A program made the position numbers and the translations under genes. A stretch of 64,000 bases of DNA from Pinus tabuliformis. Its lineage: Eukaryota > Streptophyta > Pinopsida > Pinales > Pinaceae. Each line of letters begins with the position of its first letter. Within the stretch, counting starts at the first letter, position 1. The DNA is taken from positions 954,407,705 to 954,471,704 of the forward strand of contig CM062817.1 of the NCBI GenBank assembly GCA_031772625.1, read 5' to 3'. A model generated the notes under the pieces. It ran no database searches and was not told where the DNA came from. It saw nothing but the letters and a program-made list of their open reading frames with translations. This document shows, piece by piece, positions 1 through 11,110 of the stretch.

Positions 1-26
1 TCTTTTTGTGAGCTGGTTTCCTAACA
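1..26 (+). repeat. 3' end of the 5' LTR (truncated by window edge)
   Basis: The bases GAGCTGGTTTCCTAACA at the end of this stretch are identical to the end of the 3' LTR at 5581-5597. A primer-binding-like site follows directly. Only the last 26 bases of this LTR are in the window. Confidence 0.88.
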
Positions 27-28
27 TT

Positions 29-40
29 TGGTATTAGAGC
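29..40 (+). promoter_or_regulatory. Primer-binding site, tRNA-iMet type
   Basis: TGGTATTAGAGC differs by one base from TGGTATCAGAGC, the usual plant site complementary to the 3' end of initiator tRNA-Met. It begins three bases after the LTR end, the expected position for minus-strand DNA priming. Confidence 0.8.
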
Positions 41-707
41 TTTGGATTCTAGTGTTTCGCTACTCCAAACAGGTCATCGTGGCATTTTCGCTATAACCTT
101 TTTTCTGTGATGTTTCAAAAGCTATAAAAAAAACCCATTTGAGCCGAATTCGTTCTGAAATTTGACTCCAAATTTTAGAGCTTGTATCGCTATATTTGCG
201 GAGATATGATCTGAGGAAGTTAGGGTTTTTGCAGGCTCCCGAATTACATTCCAAATAGGTGACTTGGGGAAAATACTCATAACTTTTGTTTTGAGCATTA
301 GATTGAAATTTTGTAAGAAGTTTCAGAAAGAGGATGGCCTGTAGTCTTTTTTGTAGTAGTTTCAGGTACTAAGGTTCGAAAAAGTGACACGTGGCACGTC
401 GTACAAGTTCGCTCTACTTAACTAGTTTATAATCAAGTCACTGTGGGAGATTTGGCATAACTCTTCCTTGGAGAATCCAATATTAATCATAGTTGTGGGT
501 TAGAAATAGGACTCAAAGGGCTACCGCAGGAAAAGATTTCAGATATTTGAGATCCGTAGTTATAGAGACACAACATATTCAATATCGAGCTCTTACAAAG
601 TGAAAAAAAAGATGTGTAGTTTTTTTTAAAATTTTGCATAAGATTGGTTTGAAAAATTAGTTTGAAGGAATTCAAAGGGAATAGTGAAGAATTATTAGAA
701 TTAATTA
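41..707 (+). other. Untranslated leader of the chromovirus
   Basis: This stretch between primer site and gag start has no supported gene; the short ORFs on the reverse strand look accidental. It corresponds to the leader, where packaging signals would be expected, but I recognise no specific motif. Confidence 0.6.
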
Positions 708-1776
708 ATGCCCCAAAGAAAGAAAATGGAAACACCTAGTAAGCAACTTGAAAGCTCTAGCATGACTCATGAAGAAGAGGAAGAAATGCAACATGATATA
801 TCAAAATTACAAGACCAAGTACAACAAATTTCACTCTCACTAAAGGTAAATGAAGCCAAGATGAATGGCGTGGAAGCTAATATGAATGGCATGAAAGTTA
901 ATATGGAAGCTAAGATGGATGGCGTGGAAGCTAAGATGGATGGAATGGAAGCTAAGATGAATGGCATGGACGCTAAGATGAATGGCATGGACGATAAGAT
1001 GGAAGAATTGAAGATAAATTTGAATAAGTTGCTACAATAAATGGTCACTAATGGTGAAAGGGTAGTAAAGGAAACTCATGATGAGAAAAAAAAATGTTAA
1101 TCATGATTTCATAGACTCTAATGTTGGATTGAAGACCCACCATGTTCCAAAAATCGATATGAGGAAGTTTGATGACAAGGATCCTAGAACATGAATACTA
1201 CAGATGGAGCAATTTTTCGATCTCCATAATGTGCAAAACACACAAAAAGTACGTATTGCAACTTTATATTTGGAACCAAATCAGTTTGTATGGTATTGAT
1301 GGCTTTTCTCACATAAAAAAATTATCACTTGGGTAACCTTTACGGAAGAAATGATAGCACATTATGAGGATACAAAAAGAAACACCTTTTTTAGCCAATT
1401 GATAAATCTCAAACAAAAGGGTTCAATGATGGAGCACATTGAGGACTTACAAAAATTGAACATAAGGGTAAAAGATATTCCAAAGGAGCATAGGATTGAT
1501 GGGTTCATAGGGACTTTAAAGGATAATATCCAACATGAGGTTCGCCTTTGAGAACCTGATTCATTGGAGAAGGCATCCAAGTTAGCAAGAAAAATGGAAA
1601 GCAAAATTATGGCAACCAGGAAGCCTACCACTCACAACTATAAAGATGGAAGTGTTTTTTCCCCTAGCCTTCCACAACCTACAAGTTTGACACCACAAAA
1701 ACTGGAAGAAAAAAGAGCAAAAGGGCTTTGTTACAATTGTGATAGAAAATACACTAAAGGTCATAAGTGTGCTTAG
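708..1776 (+). pseudogene. gag: gag polyprotein remnant, chromovirus
   Basis: The first ATG after the leader (708) opens 110 codons rich in Glu, Lys and Met that form a heptad-like coiled coil. A TAA at 1038 ends it. Gag similarity then resumes in pieces: a capsid-like part around 1140-1550, and a C-terminal part at 1564-1776 ending in a zinc knuckle, CYNCDRKYTKGHKC, of the CX2C-GHXC form typical of chromovirus gag. Stops at 1192, 1298, 1549 and 1774 break the frame. Gag would package element RNA into cytoplasmic particles; this copy cannot make a full-length product. Confidence 0.85.
852..1001 (+). repeat. 21-bp tandem repeats inside gag
   Basis: About seven imperfect 21-bp units (core GAAGCTAAGATGAATGGCATG) run in tandem, with one 12-bp partial unit. 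They encode heptads of the form EAKMNGM or EAKMDGV, so the repeat length keeps both frame and coiled-coil register. Adjacent units differ mainly by A/G changes, as expected for slippage followed by drift. Confidence 0.85.
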
Positions 1777-1877
1777 AAGAAATTATTCTACATAGATGTG
1801 AAGAGGAGGAAGAAAAGGAACAACAAATGTCAAAAAAAGAGGACATAATCTAGGAACAAACCCTAGATAAATAAGAA

Positions 1878-2307
1878 ATGAATCCGACCTTATCTTGTAA
1901 TGCATTGGCTGGAATTGCCACTCCTCAAACTATCAAGATAGAAGGACATATCAAGAAGAAAAAGGTAATAGTGTTGATTGATTCAGGAAGTACCCATAAT
2001 TTTATTCATTGTAAGATAGCAAAGGAATTGAATTGCTTCATATACCCATACCAGAGTGTCAATGATGGTTGCAAGTGGAGGAACCATAAATTTCTCTAGA
2101 AAGTGCCATAATATCAAGCTATCCATGGGAGAATATGTATTGAATAGCCCAATGCTTTCCATTCCAATGGGTGGTGTTGATGTTGTACTAGGAGTCCAAT
2201 GGCTACAAGCCTTGGGTACAATAGCTTTTAATTTTCAAGAACTTTTCATGAAATTTTGTGCGGAAGGAAAGGAAATTGAATTAAGGGGTATTGTAGCGAA
2301 ACCGTGA
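1878..2307 (+). pseudogene. Retropepsin-like aspartic protease remnant
   Basis: The first frame (1878-2099) contains VLIDSGSTHNFI, the DSG active-site motif of gypsy retropepsins. Near 2056-2099 the similarity switches frame, so there is a frameshift. The second frame (2056-2307) carries the C-terminal hallmark VVLGVQWLQALGTI. The enzyme would mature the Gag-Pol polyprotein. The active-site aspartate is intact but the frameshift separates it from the rest of the fold. Confidence 0.85.
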
Positions 2308-2328
2308 AAAATAATCAACTCTAATAGT

Positions 2329-3768
2329 ATGAAAAATCTTCTAAAGAAGGAACAACAAGGTGTAATTGCACAATTATGCTCGCTAGAGGTTCCCACATTG
2401 AAATCATCTATTTCTCTAGATCTCCAAAAAGTCTTGGACAGTCATTTAAAGGTATTTGAGACTCCCAAAGGTGTCCCACCTATTCATGATCATGATCATG
2501 TCATTCATTTGATTCTAGGAAGTGTTCCTCCAAACATTAGGCCGTATAGATATGCCTATGCCCAAAAGAGTGAACTTGAACGTATGGTTGGGGAAATGTT
2601 AGAGGCTAGTATAATTCAACCTAGTCAAAGTTATTTCTCTACTCCAGTAGTATTGGTGCACAAGAAGGATGGATCATGGCGCATGTGTTCGGATTATAAG
2701 GAGCTCAACAAGCTCACTATTAAAGAAAAATTTCCCATTCCTGTCATTGATGAATTATTAGATGAATTTCATGGATCAATTTACTTCACCAAGTTTGATC
2801 TTCATTCAGGATATCATCAAATTAGAATGAAGACTGAAGACATTCTGAAAACAACATTTAGAACTCATGAGGGTCATTATGAATTTTTGGTCATGCCTTT
2901 TGGCCTTACCAATGCACCTTCTACATTTCAAGGTTTTGATGAATTCCATTTTCAAACCCTTAGAAAATTTGTGTTAGTATTTTTTGATGATATACTAATC
3001 TACAGCAAGCCTTGGAAGGATCATGTTGAACATGTTGATAGGGTGCTCAAACTATTCGAGGAGAAACAATTATATGTAAAAAGCTCCAAATGTTTCTTTG
3101 GAGTATAAGAGGTGGAATATCTGGGTCATATTGTATCTCATGAAGGTGTTAAGGTAGACCCTAGCAAAATTAAATCCATTAAGGAATGGAAAATCCCCAC
3201 ATCCATAAAGCATCTGCGAGGATTTCTCAGGTTGACAGGATATTATCGCAAGTTTGTTAAGAATTATGGGAGAATAACAGCACCTCTAACAACATTATTG
3301 AAGAAAGATGCATTTTTATGGACTCCAGAAGCAACAAAGGCCTTCAAAAATATTAAAGAGGCAATGTGCCAAGCACTGGCCTTAGCTACGCTGGACTTCA
3401 CAAAAACCTTTATTGTGGAATGTGATGATTCATGAAATGGAATTGGTGTTGTTTTAATGCAAGATGAAAGACCCATTGCTTTCGAAAGTTGTCCAATCAA
3501 GGGAAAGTATTTACACAAAGCTATTTATGAGAAGGAAATGTTGGCAATGCTACATGCCCTTAAGAAATGGTGACCCTACCTAATGGGAAGACACTTCAAG
3601 GTAAAAACGGATCATGATAGTCTTAAATAGTTTTTAGAACAAAGATTATCCTCTGAAGAGCAACAAAAATGGGTCACAAAGATGTTGGGTTATGACTTTG
3701 AAATCATCTACAAAAAAAGGAAGCAAAATGTTGTGGCAGATGCACTCTCAAGAAAGGATAAGGATGTG
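2329..3768 (+). pseudogene. pol: Reverse transcriptase and RNase H remnant
   Basis: An uninterrupted 259-codon frame (2329-3108) covers the RT fingers and palm. Visible motifs are VLVHKKDGSWRMCSDYKELN, DLHSGYHQIRM, MPFGLTNAPSTFQ and the catalytic LVFFDDILIYSK with Asp220 and Asp221 of this frame. A TAA at 3106 is followed at once by the connection region LGHIVSHEGV (3112-3435), and a TGA at 3433 opens the RNase H part, which ends near VVADALSRKDKD (about 3768). Further stops lie inside RNase H, near 3572 and 3628. The RT core is well preserved but the polyprotein is broken. Confidence 0.93.
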
Positions 3769-5100
3769 GAAGCATTATTGTGTGCCATTTCTATTATCCA
3801 ACCAAATTGGATAAACGAAGCAAGGGAGGAATGGAAGAATGATGAAGAAGTGTGGGCACTCATTTGAAAATTACAACAAGATCCCAGTACATATGATATA
3901 TTTAGCTAGAAGAATGATTCATTATGGTACAAAGATCGCTTATACCTATGTAAGAATTCCCAACTCAAACAAAAGATTCTTATGGAATTGCACACTTCTT
4001 CCTTAGGAGGGCACTCAGGATCTTTAAAAACTTACCACAAGGTTAAGCAGGAATTTTTTTGGGATGGCCTTAAATCGGATATTCAAAATTTTGTGGTGAA
4101 ATTTTTGGTTTGCCAAAAAAATAAAGTTGAAACAATTAAGACCCCAGGTCTATTACAACCTTTATCCATTCCAAGCCAATGTTGGGAGGAGGTTTCAATG
4201 GATTTTATCACAAGTTTACCCAAGTCCGAGGGAAAAAGTGTCATCATGGTGGTAGTTGATAGACTTACCAAGTATGCACACTTTTGTGCATTATCACATC
4301 CACTTAAATCCAGTACAATTTCTACTGCAGTTATGGAAACAATTCAAAAGCTACATGGAAACCCAAAGATTATTGTAAGCGACAGAGATCCCATTTTCAC
4401 TGGAAATTTTTGGACAAAATTATTTTCTTGTCTCGGTACTTAGTTAGCTCATAGCTCATCTTATCATCCTCAATCTGATGGGCAAAATGAGATAGTAAAA
4501 AAAGGTTTGGAAGGATGTCTTCGTTGCTTTGTATCTGATAAATAGACACAATGGGGCAAATGGTTTCCTCTAGCTGAATGGTGGTATAACACTTCCTTCC
4601 ATACTGCAGCAAAAATGACCCCATTTATGGCACTTTATGGATATCATCCACCATCCATCATATCATATTTAAGAGAAAATTCTAATGTTCAAGCAGTGGA
4701 ACATCACATCGAGCATCAACAAAAAGTTCTCCAACTCTTAAGGGATAACCTCACGTTGGCACATAATAGAATGAAACAAAAGGCAGATCAACATCGCAGT
4801 GAAAGAAGTTTTGATGTAGGTGACTGGGTATTCCTACAGCTACAACCATATAAACAAATGTCCCTCAAGCAAGCTAAGAAGGATAATAAATTATCACCAA
4901 AGTATTATGGTTCATACAAGGTGTTGCAAAAGATTGGTACTATGGCATACAAATTGGATCTTCCTGCAGCTTCCCGAGTGCACCCAGTTTTCCATGTTTC
5001 ATGTTTAAAGAAGGTTATAGGTGACAAGCTCCCAGTTAAAACAATATTGCCAGAACTTGACGAGGAAGGAAAAATCATATTGGAACCAGAAGCAGTCACA
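3769..5100 (+). pseudogene. Integrase remnant
   Basis: The zinc-binding N-terminus is visible around 3982-4125 (HTSSLGGHSG, then FLVCQKNK). Only one of the usual two cysteines remains; the first appears replaced by Phe. The catalytic core follows with MDFITSLPKSEG and VSDRDPIFTGNFW, holding the first two acidic residues. A TAG at 4441 precedes SYHPQSDGQNE, which holds the third. The C-terminal part with VHPVFHVSCLKK (near 4980) is the usual chromovirus tail before the chromodomain. Stops at 3865, 3907, 4441 and 4543 make it non-functional. Confidence 0.9.
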
Positions 5101-5220
5101 GAAACAAGAACTCGACAACTACGAAATCGATCAATTTTGGAGTATCTCATCAAGTGGAAGAACTTATCCGTTGAATATTCCACATGGGAGGATGAGAGTT
5201 TTATACAGAAGCATCCATAA
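5101..5220 (+). pseudogene. Chromodomain at the integrase C-terminus
   Basis: In the frame 4615-5220 the last 40 codons contain LIKWKNLSVEYSTWEDESF, matching the plant chromovirus chromodomain, with aromatic residues at the expected spacing and a terminal KHP. In this family the chromodomain is thought to steer integration towards certain chromatin. The frame is open to its stop. Confidence 0.85.
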
Positions 5221-5248
5221 CTACTCAAGAGTTGAGGACAATGCATTT

Positions 5249-5264
5249 TGGAAGGATAGGGGCA
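5249..5264 (+). promoter_or_regulatory. Polypurine tract of the chromovirus
   Basis: The purine-rich stretch TTGGAAGGATAGGGGCA ends directly at the 3' LTR start. It is the expected primer for plus-strand DNA synthesis. Confidence 0.7.
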
Positions 5265-5597
5265 TGTTAGGCCCCTATAATACTAGTGATTCCCCCATTA
5301 CTATTGTCATTATATCCCTTATTGTTATTATTGTGCCCCTATTGTCCCCATATTGTTATTAGTATGCTCCATAGAAACCCACTATTGTTATTTTCGTGGC
5401 CTCATGTTATTACTCTTATGTAGGCTTGATTATATTATGACCCCTTAGACTCCTATATATAGAAGGGAGGTTTAGTAATTTGTATCATCCAAGAATTTTT
5501 CATTTGTGTAATGTAAAGGAGGTTTCCCCCTCGAAGAGGCTGAATTCTAAGGCGTTGATCCATCTTTTCTATCCTTTTGTGAGCTGGTTTCCTAACA
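5265..5597 (+). repeat. 3' LTR of the chromovirus (333 bp)
   Basis: The LTR begins TGTTAGG and ends CCTAACA, a perfect 7-bp terminal inverted repeat. A TATA box, TATATATA, lies at 5454-5461. The following bases GTTTC fit the array gag target (compare 11643) and are the likely target duplication; the other copy lies outside the window. Confidence 0.92.
5454..5461 (+). promoter_or_regulatory. TATA box in chromovirus LTR
   Basis: TATATATA sits 144 bp before the LTR end, a normal place for the LTR promoter. No other core element is clear. Confidence 0.55.
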
Positions 5598-6540
5598 GTT
5601 TCTTTCTTTGGTTGTTGATGGGGTTTACCTCTTATCTCCTTGTTGAGCATTTCAGATTTTGCATTAGAGTTCCTTGCCTCATCTTGTGAGCTAGATTCAC
5701 CTTCAACAGTTTCATGAAAACCAAGACCAGATTTGATGATAGAAGACCTTTGACTACTAAGAATATTATCCAAAATTTTAGTTCTATCTTGAAATATCAA
5801 AAGATTATCCTTTAGGATAATTACCTCAACCTGATATTTCTCTTCCTTTTCCATATACCACTTCTTCATGATTTCTTCAGCTTTTCTCCTTCTTCCACTT
5901 GTTTTTATAATTGAGAATCTCATTTTCTTGTTCTTCATCTGCTTGAGGTAGTTCTTCATTCTGCTTATTTAAATTTTCAAGATCTTCTTTAAGAGAGACA
6001 ATCTCATCTTCAAGACTTTTATAGTAACTGGATCTTTCTATAAGTTTTTTGATTGTTGTATCCTTCTCATTTAATTCATTTCTCAATGATGTTACTTCGT
6101 ACTGCAGCCTTTGACATTGATCTTCCTTTTCCTTGTATTGATTCCTTACATTGTTTCCTTCCTCCAACTGAGCTTTTAATTTGGTAACTTCTTCTTTATA
6201 GGCACATTCCCTTTTATCAATTAGATATTTTTTATCTCTAATTGTGTGTGTGAGATTTTTAAATTATGACTCTATTTGATTTCTTTCTCTTTCACCCATA
6301 AGAGAAAATTCAGTTGTTTTGCTGTCGCATTCATTATCTTCAAATGAACAGAGAAATGTATCACTAGAGGACAACAAATTCATACCTAATAATTCTTTTG
6401 CTTGTTCATCTTCATTATGAGGTGACTCTAAATTTGAAGAGTTTCTTCCACATAATGGATAATCGCCTCTCCCACTGTCATAGTTCCTTTTAGATGTCTT
6501 CTTATTTTGAGGTTCTTTCTTCTTTTGCTTCTTTCCCTTT
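5598..6540 (-). pseudogene. gag: Array gag, copy 1 (N-terminal part, cut by chromovirus)
   Basis: The reverse strand encodes the same coiled coil as the other array gags (for example IERSSYYKSLEDEIVSLKED near 6010-6060). The zinc-knuckle part is missing because the chromovirus inserted at 5597/5598. The start codon present in other copies is lost (AAG for ATG near 6540), and stops occur near 5880 and 6270. Confidence 0.8.
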
Positions 6541-6676
6541 GTTACTACATATCTCCTTCAAGTGATTAAGCTTCTGCCAAAGGACCTTCTATAATACCAA
6601 TTGTTGGGAATAATACTGAGAGAGGGCGGGGGGGGTGGGTTTGAATCAATAACTTTTTCAATTTCACAATCAGATT

Positions 6677-6746
6677 TATAGATGCTACTTCAGTGAAGGG
6701 AACTTGTGTGTGCACGCAGTTGTTCTTAAGGCAACCAACGTATATC
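6677..6746. repeat. Module M1: two 20-nt segments between near-palindromic hubs
   Basis: The layout is half-hub, 20-nt segment, 12-bp hub, 20-nt segment, half-hub. In copy B (12731-12802) the first segment is TACTTCAGTGAAGGGAACTT and the hub begins GCGTGTGCAC; here the hub is GTGTGTGCACGC. Other copies: C 28315-28384, D 34363-34432, E 42329-42397. Segment and hub lengths are the same in all copies except for small indels. Function unknown. Confidence 0.7.
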
Positions 6747-7700
6747 CAATGAAGTTATGATTCATTTAATTCATCATATGTTGATCTTTAATCAATGCAT
6801 CAATACTTTATCAAACATTAAACATTATCAATGTGTAGTAATACTAGAATAAACCATCACACACAAGAAACACAAATGAACACCAAGATTTAAGGTGGAA
6901 ACCCAATGCAGGAGAAAAACCACCTCCTACTCTTGTCTCTATCTTATTTTTAATATAAAGAATAAGCTATTTACAATCTTGTAATGGTGCAGACTCATAC
7001 CAGTATGTAGGCACCCACCTGCAGAAGGCTATAACCTTCTCTGGTTCTCCAGCTTCTACTAAAAGGCATCTACAACCCCCTAGCTCTTGTACTGGCTGAT
7101 AGTTTACCAGTACGTAGGCATCGGTTTACCATCTTCACTCGTTTTCCAACTGCTACTGGAAGGGAGCTCCAACGCCCCTATCAAATCAACAGCCACTATT
7201 GGCAGGAAGCTTTGACATCCTCACTAAAGGATCCAATCCTCAATATCCTCTAGGGACCACGTTTCATAAATTTTCAGATTGGATACTCCTGGTACACAAC
7301 AACACAATATGAAGGCCACGTTTCATCAAATTTTAATACTAGAACCATTAGTAACATTGAATCTCAAAAACAATCACCACTACAATACATCCAACAAATA
7401 CATCCACATCAACCAATCATTCAAAACCCAATCATCAATCTCTGACATAACTGAAGCCCAGCCATCAATATCTGCATCAACCATAGCTAAATCAATCAAT
7501 CATTGAAACCTCTGACACACTGAATCAAACAATCATTGAACCTCTAACACAACCAAATCAACCATTCATTCAAACCTTAATCAAAATTCAACCAAATAAA
7601 TGGAACAGATAGATCACTGTAACCAGTACATAGATCTGAACCCAGAACATTGCATCAACAAGCAGAACCAACTATAACCTCAAAAATTATGTGTCAGAAT

Positions 7701-7767
7701 GTATATGATACTTCAATGAAGCCAACATGCATGTATACGCTACTTCCTTTAACAAAACCTTCATATA
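7701..7767. repeat. Module M2: two 20-nt segments between near-palindromic hubs
   Basis: Clearest in copy E (43353-43420): GTATACGC, then TACTTCAATGAAGCCAACCT, the hub GCGTGTATATGC, a second 20-nt segment starting TACTTCC, then GTGTATAC. Other copies: B 13756-13823, C 29335-29403, D 35385-35451. The first segment resembles that of M1, so the modules look like diverged duplicates of one 32-bp unit. Confidence 0.7.
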
Positions 7768-8033
7768 CTCCAAAATTACTGAATCATAAAACTTTTGAAT
7801 CAAAACTATACCATCCAGTAACATTACGAAGATCTACTATCAAATTATAGAGTTCTAAGCAGGGAACATCAAAGATCACCCTTTTCACTTAATCAATCGA
7901 GAAATCAGATTCAATCTCATTATGCATTCAGTTTTATTTTAGATCTAATGAAGACATCATTAACAAGCAACAGTAAAACAACAACACTGATCAGATAGAT
8001 CAGCTATCCCTGAAAAACAAGATTTTTTTTCTC

Positions 8034-8100
8034 CATACGCTACTTGGAAATGCCGAAACAACATGTATACGTGCCTTCACCAAGGCGAACCAGCGTATAG
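8034..8100. repeat. Module M3: two 20-nt segments between near-palindromic hubs
   Basis: Clearest in copy E (43688-43754): ATACGC, TACTTGGAAATTTCGAACCA, the hub GCGTGTATACGC, GCCTTCACCAAGGAGAATCA, then GCGTATATA. Other copies: C 29670-29736, D 35718-35783, and B, where the 8.3-kb element has inserted in the hub (14091-14127 and 22469-22503). Confidence 0.72.
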
Positions 8101-8403
8101 ATCTACAATTACTTACTTATAACTTCACAGCCATTCTAGACTTTATACATACCCAAATCATGACATATAAGGGATAAAACATTCATTAGCATTCAGATCT
8201 AGCCTATCCATTATCAGATCACATAATGATAAGTCATTATGATCTTGATCCATCATTACATCTCATCCATCATCAAACACTCAGGTGCATACATAGTCCA
8301 GATCAAGAAAAGCATAAAAAACCCATAACATGCATATTTTTTTTTAATCTAACACTTCATAAGATATTCATTCCTTGTGCACTTAGTCCTTTGATCTTCT
8401 CCT

Positions 8404-8414
8404 CCTTATATAAT
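8404..8414 (-). promoter_or_regulatory. Reverse-strand TATA box of array LTR
   Basis: The reverse strand reads TTATATAAGG, about 730 bp into LTR A as transcribed. The same sequence, CCTTATATA on the plus strand, is kept at 22802-22810 (B), 30042-30050 (C), 36089-36097 (D) and 44058-44066 (E). Conservation in all five supports it as the U3 promoter. Confidence 0.6.
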
Positions 8415-8498
8415 TTTAGCCTTTCTCAATACCTTGGACCAAATCAACACTTAGAACCTGTGGTATTCTTAAATGGGATCAAATATCTGTTACTCTGC

Positions 8499-8687
8499 TC
8501 AATATTGTGGGCTAATACCATGGTATTGACCCTTGGTATTATTTAATCTTAAATTTCCTTGATTTTCCGACCCATATGCGCTTTTCCTCTTGTCAAAGTG
8601 CGTGCATACGTATACACTCTTTTTGTACAGAGAACGCGCATGTATATGCTCTTTTTGTATAGTGAACGCACATATACAAATTAGCAT
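8499..8687 (-). CDS. Conserved 62-codon U3 ORF, copy A
   Basis: The sense-strand ORF starts MLICICAF and ends KGQYHGISPQY. Copies of exactly the same 189-nt length with the same stop exist in all five LTRs. The peptide is basic and rich in Lys, Tyr and His. It matches no family I recognise. It lies upstream of the LTR TATA box, so in a full transcript it would be near the 3' end, in the downstream LTR. It overlaps module M4. Whether it is translated is unknown. Confidence 0.4.
   Translation of the reverse strand: MLICICAFTIQKEHIHARSLYKKSVYVCTHFDKRKSAYGSENQGNLRLNNTKGQYHGISPQY
8573..8676. repeat. Module M4: three segments between near-palindromic hubs
   Basis: The longest module. In copy E (44228-44332) two nearly identical 20-nt segments, TCTTTTTGTACAATGAACCC and TCTTTTTGTACAATAAACCC, are split by the hub GCGTGTATACGT. 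A third segment lies before a 16-bp hub. Other copies: B 22970-23076, C 30211-30316, D 36257-36362, D' from about 38258. It lies inside the U3 ORF and encodes its repeated VQKE/LYKK parts. Confidence 0.7.
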
Positions 8688-9142
8688 ACATGAAAAGATC
8701 CTTTTTCTTCAAATTCTTGATTCTGATCCGTAGTCCTTTGTTCCAACATCTTGTTCTTCTGTACCATTACCCTGTTACCTCTGAATTGACCTATTATAAT
8801 CTAATTTTCCATCATACATCACTTCTAAAATGATTTCTCTGAACTGCCCTACATTTTGTCACATCTGTCAACACAACTGTCATGCATTCTATCACATCTT
8901 GTTTATACTTTTATCAATTAGTTCATTCATAACATATCAATGACAACACACACTAACCCTATATCAAAACAATGACCATTATTCTCTTCCATCATTTTGT
9001 CACCTCTAACCTATAGATTCATCTATGTTCCATCATTTTGTCACCTCTGATCTGTCCTGTAGATTCATTTAGTTTCCATATACTTATTCCACTACAAGTG
9101 GGTTTCCATCAACTACAACACATGCACCATAATGCCAACATT

Positions 9143-9153
9143 CTCCCCCTTTG
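9143..9153 (-). promoter_or_regulatory. Polypurine tract, array unit A-B
   Basis: CTCCCCCTTTG on the plus strand is CAAAGGGGGAG on the element's sense strand, two bases from the LTR edge. The same tract stands beside LTRs B (24827-24838), C (30732-30743), D and D'. LTR E lacks it, so E is the outer 5' LTR of the array. Confidence 0.75.
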
Positions 9154-9838
9154 GACTTGATGGAAACTACTTTTGTGTTTGGTCACCACAACCTGTAAAT
9201 AACACAAAGTTGTTCTGAAGATAAAACTACTCTCCAAACACCAAGCTACTCTCCCCCTTTGACATCAATGGCAAAGGGCTAACTGACCAATGTTAAATGA
9301 AGACTTTCTTATCTGAACAACTGAATATGAACATTGATCATACTCCCCTTAGGCACATGTTCAATTCTTTGATTAAACTAACCCTTTGTACATGTTGAGA
9401 TGCACTATACCGTCCATCTACAAAAATATTTTCCAAAAGAATAACATGACTCTATAACTCAACTATGTGAGTATGGCCTTCCTATCATCAATGACTCATA
9501 CATACATCAATCTCCCAACCAAGTGGGGATATACCAAATGATTCTACCACTCAACCAAGTGGAATTACATATTTGACATGATCTGAAAAGTCCATACATG
9601 ACTGAATATGAAAATTATTACATCATAGGTCTTTACATCACCTTTACATCAAATGATATACATGACATTTATAATAAATACTAAAGATATAAACAAGACC
9701 ATGATAGTCATCAGCAACTATCATACACCATATATGATTTTCACCATAAGCAACATCCAGACCAGCAACCTGTATAAGTCCATCATCATTTCCCAAGATA
9801 TGAACATGTAAATATCATCAACCTGTGACAAAGTATGC

Positions 9839-9841
<3 letters not shown>

Positions 9842-9909
<68 letters not shown>
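9842..9909. repeat. (AT)34 microsatellite
   Basis: A pure AT dinucleotide run of 68 bases. Other units have only CACATATAGATATCAAC here (25542, 31510), so the run grew from ATATAG after this unit was made. The short ORFs across it are artefacts. Confidence 0.95.
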
Positions 9910-9911
<2 letters not shown>

Positions 9912-11110
9912 ACTCATCCTCTTCATATCATCGAGATCAACTTGCTTCATTTCCTTGGTAGAAAGAAACTTATCATGAACTTCCATGAATCAACTAAGCA
10001 TATTTCATATCTCCAAGTAGTAACACAAAATCATTCACATCATACAATATGTATGTGAAAACACCATAATCATCATCTATGATCATAACATCATCATCAA
10101 GAACTGCATTTCTTTCCATAAGAAGCCTCAATATATCAACCATGTATCGTCACTAGGGAACATCCCACATCTGATAAGCATCAACCATGATAATCAACAT
10201 ATGTGAGTATCAAACCTAAAATCATAAAGTAAGAAGTCATCATCATTATGTGACTAAGTAAGCCATGTCTCTAAATATCCATGTCTTAAAATAGCTATGT
10301 CTTCATGATACCTGTAATAACACCATTCTCTTGGCCAGCCAATGCAACTTAAGTAATCATCCATGTATCCAACATAATGTGTATCATCAAAGAGATAGCA
10401 ATATGTATCTAGCAAGCCATGATCTCATAGTCATTTGTCAATATTTCTTGATACCATCAACATCAACAATCCTTAATCATTTGAGAGCCAATAACTATAG
10501 GAATCCTCATCGATAACTGCACCATGTGAAGTTTATGCATCTTTGAAGGCATGATGACATGACACTTATCAAATAACGAAGTTGTGTACTCAAGCTTTGT
10601 TCTTCTCCTTGTCATTATGCAGATCACAATGTAAGAAACATACCATATGCCCTGTATGCATCATCAAAAGGGTCATCCACAATCATCCATAAATCTGATC
10701 TGAATAACACTTATGTGGCTCAAGCAATATAAGTATCATATGAGATTTCATCATAGGAAACTCATGACTACAACATAGCATAATGTAACAATTAAACACT
10801 TCAACAACATAAGTACCAAAGACTTCTAAACATAATGCTAACAATGCATTATTTGAAGCATACCCCTGAACCTGTGCCAATTGTTCACTGTTAGATATGA
10901 TCATTGCTTATATCAGTAAGGATCATCAAGGCATCATCATCAAATAGTTATAAATCAAGTCATCAACAACTTATGAGGGTCAAAATCACTTCTGCATATC
11001 ATCAAAATATTGTAATCATCATCAATCAGAACAGAAACGATAATTGATAATTGATTGAACCATATCAGACCCCTTTTCCAGAGTCTGTCTTACTGCTTCT
11101 ACATCAAACC

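Larger units (their letters stand above)
1..5597 (+). mobile_element. Ty3/gypsy chromovirus, Reina-like, degenerate; 5' LTR mostly outside the window
   Basis: A forward LTR retrotransposon. In order it shows the tail of a 5' LTR, a tRNA-iMet-like primer site, gag with one zinc knuckle, protease, reverse transcriptase, RNase H, integrase, chromodomain, polypurine tract and a 3' LTR. The gag-PR-RT-RH-IN-chromodomain order defines plant chromoviruses. The short LTR (333 bp) and total size just under 6 kb fit the Reina lineage better than Tekay/Del, whose LTRs are longer. Many in-frame stops make it inactive. It is inserted in the gag of the reverse-strand array: the sequence after its 3' LTR matches the interior of an array gag (compare 11637 onwards). 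Confidence 0.9.
6602..9140 (-). repeat. Array LTR A (2539 bp)
   Basis: It is bounded on the plus strand by TGTTGGGAATAAT and ATGCCAACA. To its left lies a mutated primer site, to its right a polypurine tract complement (CTCCCCCTTT). It holds a reverse-strand TATA box (8404-8414), the U3 ORF at 8499-8687 and modules M1 to M4 (6677-6746, 7701-7767, 8034-8100, 8573-8676). It is both the end of the left unit and the start of the next. Confidence 0.85.

Noticed and set aside
8226..8546. Forward ORF similar to ORFs at 22735-22944 and 29975-30184 (hydrophobic peptide)
   Set aside because: It runs opposite to the element, covers the conserved TATA region, and is broken in LTR D; conservation is explained by the LTR itself.
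6677..8676. The 20-nt segments between repeated hubs as a CRISPR array
   Set aside because: Only two or three segments per module, hubs vary, the same segments recur in every unit, and the context is a plant retrotransposon without cas genes.
9721..9912. Ile/Tyr repeat ORFs across the AT run (both strands)
   Set aside because: Pure product of the dinucleotide repeat.
10683..10904. Reverse 73-codon ORF in the pol-less region of the array as a pol relic
   Set aside because: Not open in the other units and without any RT, RNase H or integrase motif.
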